From contig JAJEEM010000004.1 of the NCBI GenBank assembly GCA_022820995.1, positions 41,491 to 105,490 on the forward strand: a stretch of 64,000 nt of DNA, in the 5' to 3' direction. Under the pieces are notes generated by a model that saw only the letters and a program-made list of their open reading frames with translations, did no database searches and was not told where the DNA came from. Numbering within the stretch: position 1 is the first letter of the stretch; the number at the start of each line of letters is the position of its first letter. This stretch comes from Gemmatimonadota bacterium. Lineage in GTDB: Bacteria; Gemmatimonadota; Gemmatimonadetes; Palauibacterales; Palauibacteraceae. Made by a program: the position numbers and the translations under genes. Below, in pieces: positions 52,271 through 61,013 of the stretch.

Positions 52271-54100
52271 ATGCCCTCATCACGCCCGCGTCACACAACA
52301 GCCGGCTCGACACCCGCGTTACGCCGGGGCAGCCAGGATACCCACGACGTCATCGTCGTCGGATCCGGCGCGGGAGGCGGGATGGCCGCCTACGTGCTCG
52401 CGTGTCACGGCGTCCGCGTGCTCCTCCTCGAGGCGGGGCGGGACTACGACCCCGTATCCGAGACGCCGATGTTCCAGCTTCCCGCCGACGCCCCGCTCCG
52501 GGCCGCGGGCACCGCCGACAAGCCGTTCGGCTTCTACGACGCGACGGTCGACGGCGGCTGGCGCGTCCCCGGCGAGCCCTACACGAGCGCCGAGGGGGTC
52601 AACTTCATGTGGTGGCGCTCGCGCATGCTCGGGGGCCGGACGAACCACTGGGGCCGGATCTCCCTCCGCATGGGCCCCTACGACTTCAAGCCCCGGAGCC
52701 GGGACGGGCTGGGGTTCGACTGGCCGATGACGTATGAGGACCTCGCGCCCTGGTACGATCGCACGGAGGCCTTCGTCGGCATCTACGGGTCGAACGAGGG
52801 GCTGGAGAATACGCCGAATTCGTCCGACGGCATCCTTCAGCCGCCGCCGGCGCCGCGCGCCTATGAACTGCTCGCGAAGAAGACGTGCGACGGCCTCGGG
52901 ATCCCGGTCATCCCGGCCCACCTCGCGATCCTGACGGAGCCGCAGGACGCCGACCGACTCTCGCGGATGCTGTGGCCGAACAACGAGCTGGCGCGCCGGG
53001 TGACCCACGACTCCATGCGCTCGCGCGCCGCCTGCTACTGGGCGACGCCGTGCGGGCGGGGCTGCTCGATCAAGGCCAACTTCCAGTCGACGACCGTCTG
53101 CCTGCCGCCGGCGCAGGCGACCGGGAACCTCACGACGATCACCGACGCCATGGTGCGCGAAGTGACGATCGACGAGCGGGGACGGGCCACCGGCGTTCAC
53201 TACATCGACAAGAAGCTGCGCGCCGACCGCCATGCCTCGGCGCCGGTCGTCGTCCTCGCGGCGAGCGCCTGCGAGTCCGCTCGCATCCTCCTCAACTCCC
53301 GCAGTTCGCTCTTCCCCGATGGCCTTGCCAACGGGAGCGGCCTCGTCGGCAAGTACGTGATGGACACGGTGGGCGCGGGGGTCTCCGGCCAGATTCCCGC
53401 ACTCGAGTACCTGCCCCGCCACGCCGAGGAGGGGGCTTCGGCGATGCACATGTACATGCCCTGGTGGCTGTACGGGGAGCAGGCGGCCGGACGCATGGAT
53501 TTTGCCCGCGGCTACCACATCGAGTTCGGCGGCGGGCAGCGGATGCCCGGTTACGGCGCCTTCAGCGGCATCGAGCCGCTCACCGGGGGCGCCTACGGAC
53601 AGCGCTTCAAGGAGGAGTGCCGCCGGTACTACGGTTCGTTCATGTATTTCGACGGCCGCGGCGAGATGATTCCGAACGAGGACTGCTACTGCGAGATCGA
53701 TCCCGAGGTCGTCGACCAGTGGGGCATCCCCGTGCTCCGGTTCCACTGGAAGTGGTCCGACCACGAACTCAACCAGGCCCGGCACATGCAGCAGACGTTC
53801 GCCGGGATCATCGAGGAGATGGGCGGCCGCGTGCTCTCGACGGTTCAGACGGACGGCGCCCGCGCGATCCTGGCGCCGGGCCAGATCATCCACGAGGTGG
53901 GCGGGGTCCGCATGGGGGAGCGGCCGGAAGACTCGGTCCTCAACCAGTACTGTCAGTCCTGGGAGGTCCCGAACCTGTTCGTGATGGACGGCGGGCCCTT
54001 CGTCTCGAACGCGGACAAGAACCCGACGCTCTCCATCATGGCGATCGCGTGGCGGTCGTCCGAGTACCTCGTGGACCAGCTTCGGCAGGGGGCTCTCTGA
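52271..54100 (+). CDS. GMC-family oxidoreductase
   Basis: The 609-residue flavoprotein has the FAD-binding GSGAGGG (31-37), an ARDYDP and SRMLGGRTNHWGRISLRM segment and the C-terminal signature PTLSIMAIAWRSSEYLV, typical of glucose-methanol-choline enzymes such as gluconate 2-dehydrogenase large subunit and glucoside 3-dehydrogenases. CYWATPCGRGCSIKAN includes a CxxxC-x3-C cluster near the middle. It shares a stop/start overlap (TGATG) with the next gene, which encodes the small subunit. The pair therefore acts as a periplasmic dehydrogenase, probably on a sugar or polyol. Confidence 0.88.
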   Translation: MPSSRPRHTTAGSTPALRRGSQDTHDVIVVGSGAGGGMAAYVLACHGVRVLLLEAGRDYDPVSETPMFQLPADAPLRAAGTADKPFGFYDATVDGGWRVPGEPYTSAEGVNFMWWRSRMLGGRTNHWGRISLRMGPYDFKPRSRDGLGFDWPMTYEDLAPWYDRTEAFVGIYGSNEGLENTPNSSDGILQPPPAPRAYELLAKKTCDGLGIPVIPAHLAILTEPQDADRLSRMLWPNNELARRVTHDSMRSRAACYWATPCGRGCSIKANFQSTTVCLPPAQATGNLTTITDAMVREVTIDERGRATGVHYIDKKLRADRHASAPVVVLAASACESARILLNSRSSLFPDGLANGSGLVGKYVMDTVGAGVSGQIPALEYLPRHAEEGASAMHMYMPWWLYGEQAAGRMDFARGYHIEFGGGQRMPGYGAFSGIEPLTGGAYGQRFKEECRRYYGSFMYFDGRGEMIPNEDCYCEIDPEVVDQWGIPVLRFHWKWSDHELNQARHMQQTFAGIIEEMGGRVLSTVQTDGARAILAPGQIIHEVGGVRMGERPEDSVLNQYCQSWEVPNLFVMDGGPFVSNADKNPTLSIMAIAWRSSEYLVDQLRQGAL

Positions 54101-54846
54101 TGGCCGACCACGAACGCGACCGGGCGCCGGCGGCGGAACACGAAGGGGCGCGGGAACGGGAACCGGAGGCGGCCGAGGGACTCACGCGCCGACGAGCGCT
54201 GCAGGTGCTCGCGGCCGGGGCGGCGGGCGCGGCCGCCATCTCCGCCGGGGCGTGCGCCGACGGGACCGAATCCGGAGTGCCTCGCGCCGAGGACGCGACC
54301 GCCTTCTCCGGCGCGACGAGCGGCGGCAACCCCCGAGCGGCCGGCACCCCGACCGACCCGGACATGGTCTCCCCCGTCGTGTGGTGGGATCTCGTGCTCA
54401 CCGAGGACGAACTCGCCACGCTCGCGTCCCTGTGCGACGTCATCATCCCCGAGGACGAACACTCCCCCGGCGCGGCGGCCCTCGGCGCGCACGCCTTCAT
54501 CGACGAGTGGGTGAGCGCGCCCTACGACGGAAACCGGGAGGATCTGACGCTCGTCCGCGGCGGGCTCGTGTGGCTGGACATCGAGTCCACGGAACGGTTC
54601 GGCGGACGGTTCACCGGGCTGACGCTCGAGCAGAAGCACGCGATCTGCGACGATATCTGCTGGGCGGAGAATGCGGCCCCGGAGTACAGGGTCGCGGCCC
54701 GTTTCTTCGACCGGGTGCGGGATCTCACGTCCACCGCGTTCTGGACGACGGCGGAGGGGATGGCCGATCTCGGCTTCGTGGGGAACCGCCCCATGCCCAG
54801 CTTCGACGGCCCGCCCCCCGAGGTTCTCGAACGCCTGGGTCTGTAA
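54100..54846 (+). CDS. Gluconate 2-dehydrogenase subunit 3-like protein (Tat-exported)
   Basis: The 248-residue small subunit has a Tat signal with twin arginines (LTRRRALQVLAAGAAGAAA, Arg30-31 region) and a mature part with DVIIPEDEHSPGAAALGAHAFIDEW, a DLT...AEGMADLGFVGNRPMPSFDG-type ending of the Gluconate_2-dh3 family. It binds the large flavoprotein and is thought to carry it through the Tat pathway by hitch-hiking, since the large subunit has no signal of its own. The ATG at 54100 overlaps the GMC stop. Confidence 0.88.
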   Translation: MADHERDRAPAAEHEGAREREPEAAEGLTRRRALQVLAAGAAGAAAISAGACADGTESGVPRAEDATAFSGATSGGNPRAAGTPTDPDMVSPVVWWDLVLTEDELATLASLCDVIIPEDEHSPGAAALGAHAFIDEWVSAPYDGNREDLTLVRGGLVWLDIESTERFGGRFTGLTLEQKHAICDDICWAENAAPEYRVAARFFDRVRDLTSTAFWTTAEGMADLGFVGNRPMPSFDGPPPEVLERLGL

Positions 54847-54861
54847 CCCGGCCCCCGGGAA

Positions 54862-55305
54862 TCAGGGACGGTTCAGGCTCGGACTGGGAGGGGGTGGTGG
54901 CGGGGAGGTGAGGACTGGATTGCGAACCAGCACACTGGCGCTCTGTTGCGCCGTCTCGCCGTCGGGGTCCCGCGCTTGTACGGACACGACCCCCTCCCCC
55001 ACACCTCTGGCGTTGAGTATGAGCCTGCTTCCGGACACGGAGGCTACAACGATCCCGGGCGGCGTCGCCCGAGCGGTGAAGGTCAAGGCGTCACCGTCAG
55101 GGTCTCGGAAGTAGAGTGCCAGGTCCCTTGACCATATCCCTCCCGATCTCAGAATCAAATCGATGTGCGTGAGAGTGGCGGCCGGTTCAGGTGGGCGATT
55201 ATCCGAGAGGAGATTGGCGACGCACCCTCCGGACGCGAGGGAGGAGACCAGCAGGAGCCCCCCGACGCGACGGGAAACCAACGCCTTTCCGGATGGTATT
55301 CTCAC
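54862..55305 (-). CDS. Lipoprotein with a cadherin/Ig-like domain
   Basis: The 147-residue product has a lipobox SGGC at about residue 27 (LLLVSSLASGGC) and one beta-sandwich domain with FRDPDGDALTFTARATPPGIVVASVSGSRLILNARGVGEGVVSVQARDPDGETAQQSASVLV, the D-P-D-G-D pattern of dystroglycan/cadherin-like Ig folds. The C-terminus is Pro-rich (SPPPPPPSPSL). It is probably outer-membrane anchored; binding partner unknown. The start is GTG 55305 with AGGAGG upstream. Its 3' end lies 15 bases from the convergent small subunit gene. Confidence 0.7.
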   Translation of the reverse strand: MRIPSGKALVSRRVGGLLLVSSLASGGCVANLLSDNRPPEPAATLTHIDLILRSGGIWSRDLALYFRDPDGDALTFTARATPPGIVVASVSGSRLILNARGVGEGVVSVQARDPDGETAQQSASVLVRNPVLTSPPPPPPSPSLNRP

Positions 55306-55442
55306 GATATGCCTCCTGGCGCCGTGGCGCGCCGCCCGCCCGGCGGAGCATGTTACACTTGATCGTCTTGGACCCGGAACCCCGGGCAGGGTTCCCGGAC
55401 ACTCCCGACCAAACGCGTACGAGCTACCGGAGTGAGACGCAG

Positions 55443-56801
55443 ATGACGTCGAAGATGAATCCTTCCCCGTTCTCCCGGCGCGACTTCGTTCGGGCCTCGG
55501 GCGCGGCCGGCCTCGGCCTGAGCATCGTGCCCGCGCATGTGCTCGGCGGGCCCCGGCACCGTGCCCCCAGCGACACGCTGAACGTGGCGCACATCGGTGT
55601 CGGCGGCATGGGAGGCGGCGATGTGCGGGGCATGGCGGGCGTCGGCGAGAACATCTATGCGCTCTGCGACGTGGACGAGCGCCAGGCGGCGGGTTCCTGG
55701 AGCGCCTTCCCGCGGGCCAAACGCTACCGCGACTTCCGGGCGATGCTCTCGGAAGAGGCCGACAACATCGACGCGGTCCTGATCTCCACGCCGGACCACA
55801 CGCATACCGCGGCCGGCATGATGTCCCTTTCGCTCGGCAAGCCCACGCGCATCCAGAAGCCGCTCGCGACCACGATCTGGGAGGTCCGCCAGCTCGTCGC
55901 CGCCGCCGAGAAGGCGGGGGTCGCCACGCAGATGGGGAACCAGGGCCACGCGCAGGACGGGACGAGGATCATCCGGGAGTGGTACGAGGCCGGGGCCATC
56001 GGCGAGATCCGGCGCGTGGAGTACTGGACGAACCGTCCCATCTGGCCCCAGGCGATCCTGCGGCCGACCGAGGCGCACCACGCCCCGCCGTGGCTGGAGT
56101 GGGACCTGTGGCTCGGCCCCGCGGCCGACCGCCCCTATCACCCGGGCTACGCCCCCTTCAACTGGCGCGGCTGGTGGGATTTCGGGACCGGCGCCCTGGG
56201 CGACATCGGGTGCCACGCGATGGACGCCGCCTTCTGGACCTTCGACCTCGGGACGCCGGAGCGGATTTCGGCGGAATCGACGACGCTCTTCCCGGAGACG
56301 GCGCCCGCGGCATCGCGCATCGAGTACGACTTCCCCGCCCGGGGGGACCGGTCGGCCGTGGAGGTGGTGTGGCGCGACGGCAACCTCTCGCCGCCGCGGC
56401 CGGAGGAAGTGCCGGACGACGCACGCTGGCCCTTCGAGTCGAGCGGACAGATGTGGATCGGAACCGAGGGCAAGATGTTCGCGGGGATCTACGGCGAGAA
56501 CCCCCGGCTCCTCGACGCCGCACGGGACGCCGAGATGCGCGCCGACCCGCCGCCGGAGAAGTACCCGCGCACGGACGGCGTGTACGCGGAGTTCGCCGGC
56601 GCCTGCAAGGACGGGCCGCCCGCCGGTTCCAACTTCGTCGATCACGCGGGGCCGCTGACGGAGATGGTGCTCCTCGGCAACCTCTCGGTGCGGAGCGGCC
56701 GGGAAGTTCGCCTCGATCCGGACACGGGCGAGATCCTCAACGGGGTCTCGATCCCCGAAAGCTACGTAAGGGCAGACTACCGTTCGGGCTGGGAGTGGTA
56801 G
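55443..56801 (+). CDS. Exported Gfo/Idh/MocA oxidoreductase 1
   Basis: The 452-residue product has a Tat signal (FSRRDFVRASGAAGLGLSIVPA) and a Rossmann NAD(P)-binding domain with HIGVGGMGGGDVRG, ISTPDHTHTAAG and the Gfo/Idh E/K-P motif in QKPLATTIWEVRQLV. A C-terminal Gfo/Idh alpha/beta domain includes YHPGYAPFNWRGWWDFGTGALGDIGCHAMDAAFW. The length is typical of exported sugar oxidoreductases. Substrate unknown; exported family members often use sugars or glycosides. It diverges from the Ig-like lipoprotein gene and precedes the symporter gene by 51 bases. Confidence 0.88.
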   Translation: MTSKMNPSPFSRRDFVRASGAAGLGLSIVPAHVLGGPRHRAPSDTLNVAHIGVGGMGGGDVRGMAGVGENIYALCDVDERQAAGSWSAFPRAKRYRDFRAMLSEEADNIDAVLISTPDHTHTAAGMMSLSLGKPTRIQKPLATTIWEVRQLVAAAEKAGVATQMGNQGHAQDGTRIIREWYEAGAIGEIRRVEYWTNRPIWPQAILRPTEAHHAPPWLEWDLWLGPAADRPYHPGYAPFNWRGWWDFGTGALGDIGCHAMDAAFWTFDLGTPERISAESTTLFPETAPAASRIEYDFPARGDRSAVEVVWRDGNLSPPRPEEVPDDARWPFESSGQMWIGTEGKMFAGIYGENPRLLDAARDAEMRADPPPEKYPRTDGVYAEFAGACKDGPPAGSNFVDHAGPLTEMVLLGNLSVRSGREVRLDPDTGEILNGVSIPESYVRADYRSGWEW

Positions 56802-56852
56802 AGGCTCGCCGCCCGATCGCGGCGACCGTGACGAACGTCGACCGGTGATGCC

Positions 56853-58616
56853 GTGCAGCTGAACGGCCTCGACTGGATCGTCCTGGCCGCGTACGGGACC
56901 GTGGCCCTCGGCGTCGGGCTCTGGTTCGCCCGGCGCGCCGGCTCCGGCACGAACGAGTTCTTCCTCGCGGGCCGGAAGCTCCCCTGGTGGCTGCTGGGCA
57001 CATCGATGGTCGCCACGACCTTCTCGACCGACACCCCGAACCTCGTCACGGACCTCGTCCGCAACGGCGGCGTGAGCCGGAACTGGGGCTGGTGGGCGTT
57101 CCTCATCACGGCGATGTGCACGACGTTCTTCTACGCGAAGCTGTGGCGGCGTTCCGGCGTGTTCACCGACATCGGCTTCTATGAACTCCGCTATTCCGGG
57201 CGCGCCGCGACCTTCCTCCGGGGCTTCCGGGCCATCTACCTGGGCGTCTTCTTCAACGTCGTCATCATGGCCACCGTCACGCTCGCCGCGATCAAGATCT
57301 CGGGGGTCCTCCTCGGGGCGGACAAGTACACGACGGTGCTCGTCGCGGGGACGGTGGCGGCGCTGTACTCCGCGACGTCCGGCCTCTGGGGCGTGGTGGT
57401 CACCGATCTCCTCCTGTTCGCGATCGCCATGATCGGGTCCGTCGCCGCGGCCTCGTACGCGCTCGCGCAGCCGGAGGTCGGGGGTCTGGCCGGGCTCGTC
57501 ACGCACCCGGAGATCTCGCGAAACCTCTCGCTGCTGCCCGACTTCTCGGACTGGCGGACGGCGGCGATGGTGTTCGTCATCCCCATCGCGGTGCAGTGGT
57601 GGGCGAGCTGGTATCCCGGCGCAGAGCCGGGGGGAGGCGGGTACGCGGCGCAGCGGATGCTCGCGGCGCGGAACGAGCGCGACTCCATGCGCGCCACCCT
57701 GTGGTTCAACATCGCGCACTACTCGCTGAGGCCGTGGCCCTGGATTCTCGTCGCCCTCGCCTCGATCGCGGTCTATCCCACGCTCGACTCCATCGGTGCG
57801 GCATTCCCCGACCTCGATCCGAGCATCCTGGGGCACGACCTCGCCTACCCGGCGATGCTCGTCTTCCTGCCGCACGGACTGCTGGGGCTCGTCGTCGCTT
57901 CGCTCGCGGCCGCCTACATGTCGACCATCTCCACGCACCTGAACTGGGGATCGTCCTATGTCGTCGACGACTTCTATCGCCGTTTCGTGGCCCCGGACCG
58001 GGACGAGGCCCACTACGTGCGCGTGGCGCGGATTTCCACCGGGCTGCTGATCGTCCTCTCCGCCGCCCTCGCGCTCTTTCTCGACAGCGCGAAACAGGCG
58101 TTCGAGCTCATCCTGCTGCTGCACGCCGGGAGCGGCCTGATCTTCCTCCTCCGCTGGTTCTGGTGGCGGGTGAACGCGTGGTCGGAGATCTCGGGCATGG
58201 CGGCTTCGGCGACGGTGGCGCTCTGGTTCCCGCTCTTCCACGAGCGGGTGGGGCTGCCGGCGCTCGACCCGGCGGTCAGCCTGTTGCTGGGTGTCGGGCT
58301 GACGACGGCCGTGTGGCTCCTCGTGACCTTCCTCACCCGACCCACGGACACGGCGACGCTGCAGGGCTTCTACGACCGCATCCGCCCCTTCGCCCGCGGC
58401 TGGCGGAAGGCCGTGCACACGCAACCGGATGCGCCCGGGAGCCTGGCCGCGGGTCTCGCCGCGTGGGGCCTCGGATGCGTGACCGTCTACGCCGTGCTCT
58501 TCGGCACGGGGATGGCGCTCTACGGGAGGCCGGCCGCCGCGGTCGGACTCGGACTCGTGGCCGTCGCCGCCGCCGTCGGGCTGTTTCGGGCGCTCCCCCG
58601 GGTGGGCTTCGACTGA
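56853..58616 (+). CDS. Sodium:solute symporter (SSS family)
   Basis: The 587-residue protein has about 13-14 membrane helices with the SSS fold: first helix LDWIVLAAYGTVALGVGLWFA, FFLAGRKLPWWLLGTSMVATTFSTDTPNLV (Na-binding region), and AAYMSTISTHLNWGSSYVVDDFYRRFV (the signature of the family's eighth-ninth helix). The C-terminal helices (to residue 587) resemble the longer bacterial members. The substrate is not predictable; the neighbouring oxidoreductases suggest a sugar or sugar acid. The start is GTG 56853, following the Gfo/Idh gene. Confidence 0.88.
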   Translation: MQLNGLDWIVLAAYGTVALGVGLWFARRAGSGTNEFFLAGRKLPWWLLGTSMVATTFSTDTPNLVTDLVRNGGVSRNWGWWAFLITAMCTTFFYAKLWRRSGVFTDIGFYELRYSGRAATFLRGFRAIYLGVFFNVVIMATVTLAAIKISGVLLGADKYTTVLVAGTVAALYSATSGLWGVVVTDLLLFAIAMIGSVAAASYALAQPEVGGLAGLVTHPEISRNLSLLPDFSDWRTAAMVFVIPIAVQWWASWYPGAEPGGGGYAAQRMLAARNERDSMRATLWFNIAHYSLRPWPWILVALASIAVYPTLDSIGAAFPDLDPSILGHDLAYPAMLVFLPHGLLGLVVASLAAAYMSTISTHLNWGSSYVVDDFYRRFVAPDRDEAHYVRVARISTGLLIVLSAALALFLDSAKQAFELILLLHAGSGLIFLLRWFWWRVNAWSEISGMAASATVALWFPLFHERVGLPALDPAVSLLLGVGLTTAVWLLVTFLTRPTDTATLQGFYDRIRPFARGWRKAVHTQPDAPGSLAAGLAAWGLGCVTVYAVLFGTGMALYGRPAAAVGLGLVAVAAAVGLFRALPRVGFD

Positions 58617-58647
58617 CCGAGCCCCTCCGGCAGGGCGACTCGCCGCG

Positions 58648-59481
58648 TCAGGGGTCGATCTCGAGCCGGTCCAGGAGGAGGAGGTGGCCCGGCGGTCCCC
58701 ATCCGTCGAGGGAGATCCGGTCGATCCCCGCAGCCACCGCGACGACGACGCGTTCGGCGCGGAAGACGCCGCGCCCGCTCGGATTGTAGGTGGCCTTCCC
58801 CGACCCGGAAGTCTCGTCCGCCGCGTAGCGCATGTCGGGTGAGCGCGCAGCAGCGGGCTCGGGCAGCCGTTCGCCTTCGCTGCGGACGATCACCAGGAAG
58901 CGCTCGATGAGGTCGGGGCCGAGGAGGGTGAAGGCCACCCTGCGGGGACGCCCCGGGAAGTCGAGGTGTATCACGCCGACTTCGAGTCCGCGCTCTCCCG
59001 CCAGCGCGGGGCCAAGCGCGTAGGCCGGAGCGTCCGGGGGCAGGTAGCGGCCGGCGTCGAGCACGTAGGGCCGGACGGCGTCCGCCGTGTACGACTCGAA
59101 GGAGAGAACGAGACCCTGTTCGCGCCATTCCTCCGACACTGCGGCGTTCGATTCGACCGGTCGGCCGTCGCCGTACGTCTCGAAGTCGATGCGCGCGGGC
59201 GGGTAAACCGCGTCCTCACGACGCACCGGGAGCGACGGGCCGCCTTCCGCGTTCGCTTCGGAGGCGTCCCGGTTGCCCCCTGGCGGCGAAACGGGCGGCG
59301 GCATGCGGACCCGAAGCTCCGTCGGCGGGGGCGCTGGCGGCGGAGCCTCGACTTCCCAGCGCGGGCGGAAGCCCAGGGATCGCAACCCCGCGTACGCGGC
59401 CGCGACGACCAGCCCGGCCAGAGTGAGGGCGGTCAGGCCGCGCAGCGCGCGCACGACGGGATGCCGGCGGCGCCGGCGCAC
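58648..59481 (-). CDS. Membrane-anchored protein of unknown function, 277 aa
   Basis: The product starts basic (VRRRRRHPVVRALRG), has one membrane helix (LTALTLAGLVVAAAYAGL, about 17-34), then a Pro-rich linker (about 45-85) and a domain of about 190 residues with the pattern of a beta-sandwich (ARIDFETYGDGRPVESNAAVSEEW...LVLSFESYTADAVRPYVLDAG, VAFTLLGPDLIERFLVIVRSEGERLP). I do not recognise it; a lectin-like or carbohydrate-binding fold is a guess. GTG 59481 lies 2 bases past the stop of the Gfo/Idh gene upstream, so they are cotranscribed. It converges with the symporter gene. Confidence 0.55.
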   Translation of the reverse strand: MRRRRRHPVVRALRGLTALTLAGLVVAAAYAGLRSLGFRPRWEVEAPPPAPPPTELRVRMPPPVSPPGGNRDASEANAEGGPSLPVRREDAVYPPARIDFETYGDGRPVESNAAVSEEWREQGLVLSFESYTADAVRPYVLDAGRYLPPDAPAYALGPALAGERGLEVGVIHLDFPGRPRRVAFTLLGPDLIERFLVIVRSEGERLPEPAAARSPDMRYAADETSGSGKATYNPSGRGVFRAERVVVAVAAGIDRISLDGWGPPGHLLLLDRLEIDP

Positions 59482-59483
59482 CG

Positions 59484-60893
59484 CTATGCGCCGACGACGC
59501 CGAGCTGCGGCCACGTCTCCCACCGGCCGCGGGTGAAGTCGGGAAAATCGACCGGCCGGCTCCGTTCCGCCACGGACTCCTCGCTCACCGCGCACACGGC
59601 CGAGAGCGACGCCGCATCGTACACGTTCATGTCGGTGGGCAGCCCCTCGCGCAGGCACTTGATCAGCCGGTAGTCCTCGAGATAGTCCATGCTGCCGTGT
59701 CCGCGGCCCGCCCCGGCCCCCGCCATTTCCCGCCACAGCGGGTGCTCGAACTCCTCGACGTAGTCCTCCGCCTCGTCCCACCGATGCCCCTCGCTGCGGC
59801 CCTCGACGTAGACGCGCTCGGGATAGCCCTGGAAGAGGCCCCGCGTTCCCTGGACGAGGTGGATCCGCGAGTACGGGCGGGGGAGGTTCGTGTCGTGCGA
59901 GACGTAGATCGTCCTGCCGAGGACGGTCTTGATGAGGGTGACGTTCACGTCGCCGAGCGAGAAGGTCTCGTCACGCTCGGGCGCTCCCTCCGGAAAGTGC
60001 TCGCGGGCGAACGCCTGCAGCCCGCGCGACGGCCCGCTCATCGAGACCGCGTAGCCGAAGCGGTCTCCCCGGTTGATATCCATGCAGTTGGCAATCGGCC
60101 CCAGCCCGTGCGTGGGATAGAGGTTGCCGTTCCTCGTCTTCGAGTGCTCCCGTCGCCACAGCCCCTCGCCCGTGTCGGCGAACTTTATGGCGCGCAGGTC
60201 GTGCAGGTATCCGCCCTCGCCGTGCAGGATCTCGCCGAAGAGTCCGAGTCGCACCATGTGGAAGACGAGCATCTCCCAGCGGCCGTAGTTCACGTTCTCC
60301 ATCATCACGCAGTGCCGCTGCGTCGCCTCGGCCGTTTCCACCAGGCGCCAGCAGTCCTCCATCGTGTAGGCCGCCGGCACTTCCGTCGCCGCGTGCTTTC
60401 CGTGCTCCATCGCGGCGACGCAGACGGGCACGTGCCAGCGCCACGGCGTGGCCGTGTAGACCAGATCGATGTCCTCCGCCTCGCACATGCGGATGAAGTC
60501 CGTCTCCCCGCGCGTGTAGAGGGTCGGCTCCGGCCCCCCGGCCTCGAGCACCCAGTCGCGGGCACGCTCGGCGTGCTCCGGCCGGATGTCGCAGAGCGCC
60601 GTGAGTTCCACGCCCTCGATGTCCAGAAGATTGCGGACGTGGACGGAACCCATGCCGCCGATCCCCACGAAGCCGATCCGCACCGTCTCCATCGGCGGGG
60701 CCGCGAAGAGCGCCTCGGGCGCCGCATCGCCGCTCCCGGACCGCTCCGATCCGCCGCCGGTACCGGGCTCCCGGCAGCCGCCCAGGACTGCCGCCCCGGC
60801 GCCGAGCGCCCCCAGCTTGAGCAGCGTCCGCCGGTCGACGCCCGCGGGCGTCATCTCGCCGGTCTCGTTCGATTCGGGCTTCGTCGGTTCCAT
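59484..60893 (-). CDS. Exported Gfo/Idh/MocA oxidoreductase 2
   Basis: The 469-residue product has a Tat-like twin-arginine signal (DRRTLLKLGALGAGAAVLGGC, which also holds a lipobox), a Rossmann domain with GFVGIGGMGSVHVRNLLDIEGV and the TEVPAAYTMEDCWRLVE substrate-contact segment, and a Gfo/Idh C-terminal domain. It is a paralogue in function-class of the one at 55443. The lipobox Cys suggests outer- or inner-membrane anchoring after Tat export. ATG 60893 is chosen. The next gene on the plus strand starts 121 bases away (divergent). Confidence 0.88.
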   Translation of the reverse strand: MEPTKPESNETGEMTPAGVDRRTLLKLGALGAGAAVLGGCREPGTGGGSERSGSGDAAPEALFAAPPMETVRIGFVGIGGMGSVHVRNLLDIEGVELTALCDIRPEHAERARDWVLEAGGPEPTLYTRGETDFIRMCEAEDIDLVYTATPWRWHVPVCVAAMEHGKHAATEVPAAYTMEDCWRLVETAEATQRHCVMMENVNYGRWEMLVFHMVRLGLFGEILHGEGGYLHDLRAIKFADTGEGLWRREHSKTRNGNLYPTHGLGPIANCMDINRGDRFGYAVSMSGPSRGLQAFAREHFPEGAPERDETFSLGDVNVTLIKTVLGRTIYVSHDTNLPRPYSRIHLVQGTRGLFQGYPERVYVEGRSEGHRWDEAEDYVEEFEHPLWREMAGAGAGRGHGSMDYLEDYRLIKCLREGLPTDMNVYDAASLSAVCAVSEESVAERSRPVDFPDFTRGRWETWPQLGVVGA

Positions 60894-61013
60894 CTTCACC
60901 GTCCATCCCCGTCGTGTCAGAGAGTCGCGTCCGGTTCGATCCGGGTTTGCCTCAGGGTCCGAGACGTGACATATGGAGTCCAACTTCGGAGCGGTGGGGA
61001 GCGGATCGCAAAC

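Noticed and set aside
55353..58424. 1023-codon frame on the minus strand opposite the Gfo/Idh and symporter genes
   Set aside because: Shadow of two well-supported genes, with low-complexity charged composition and no signal or motif.
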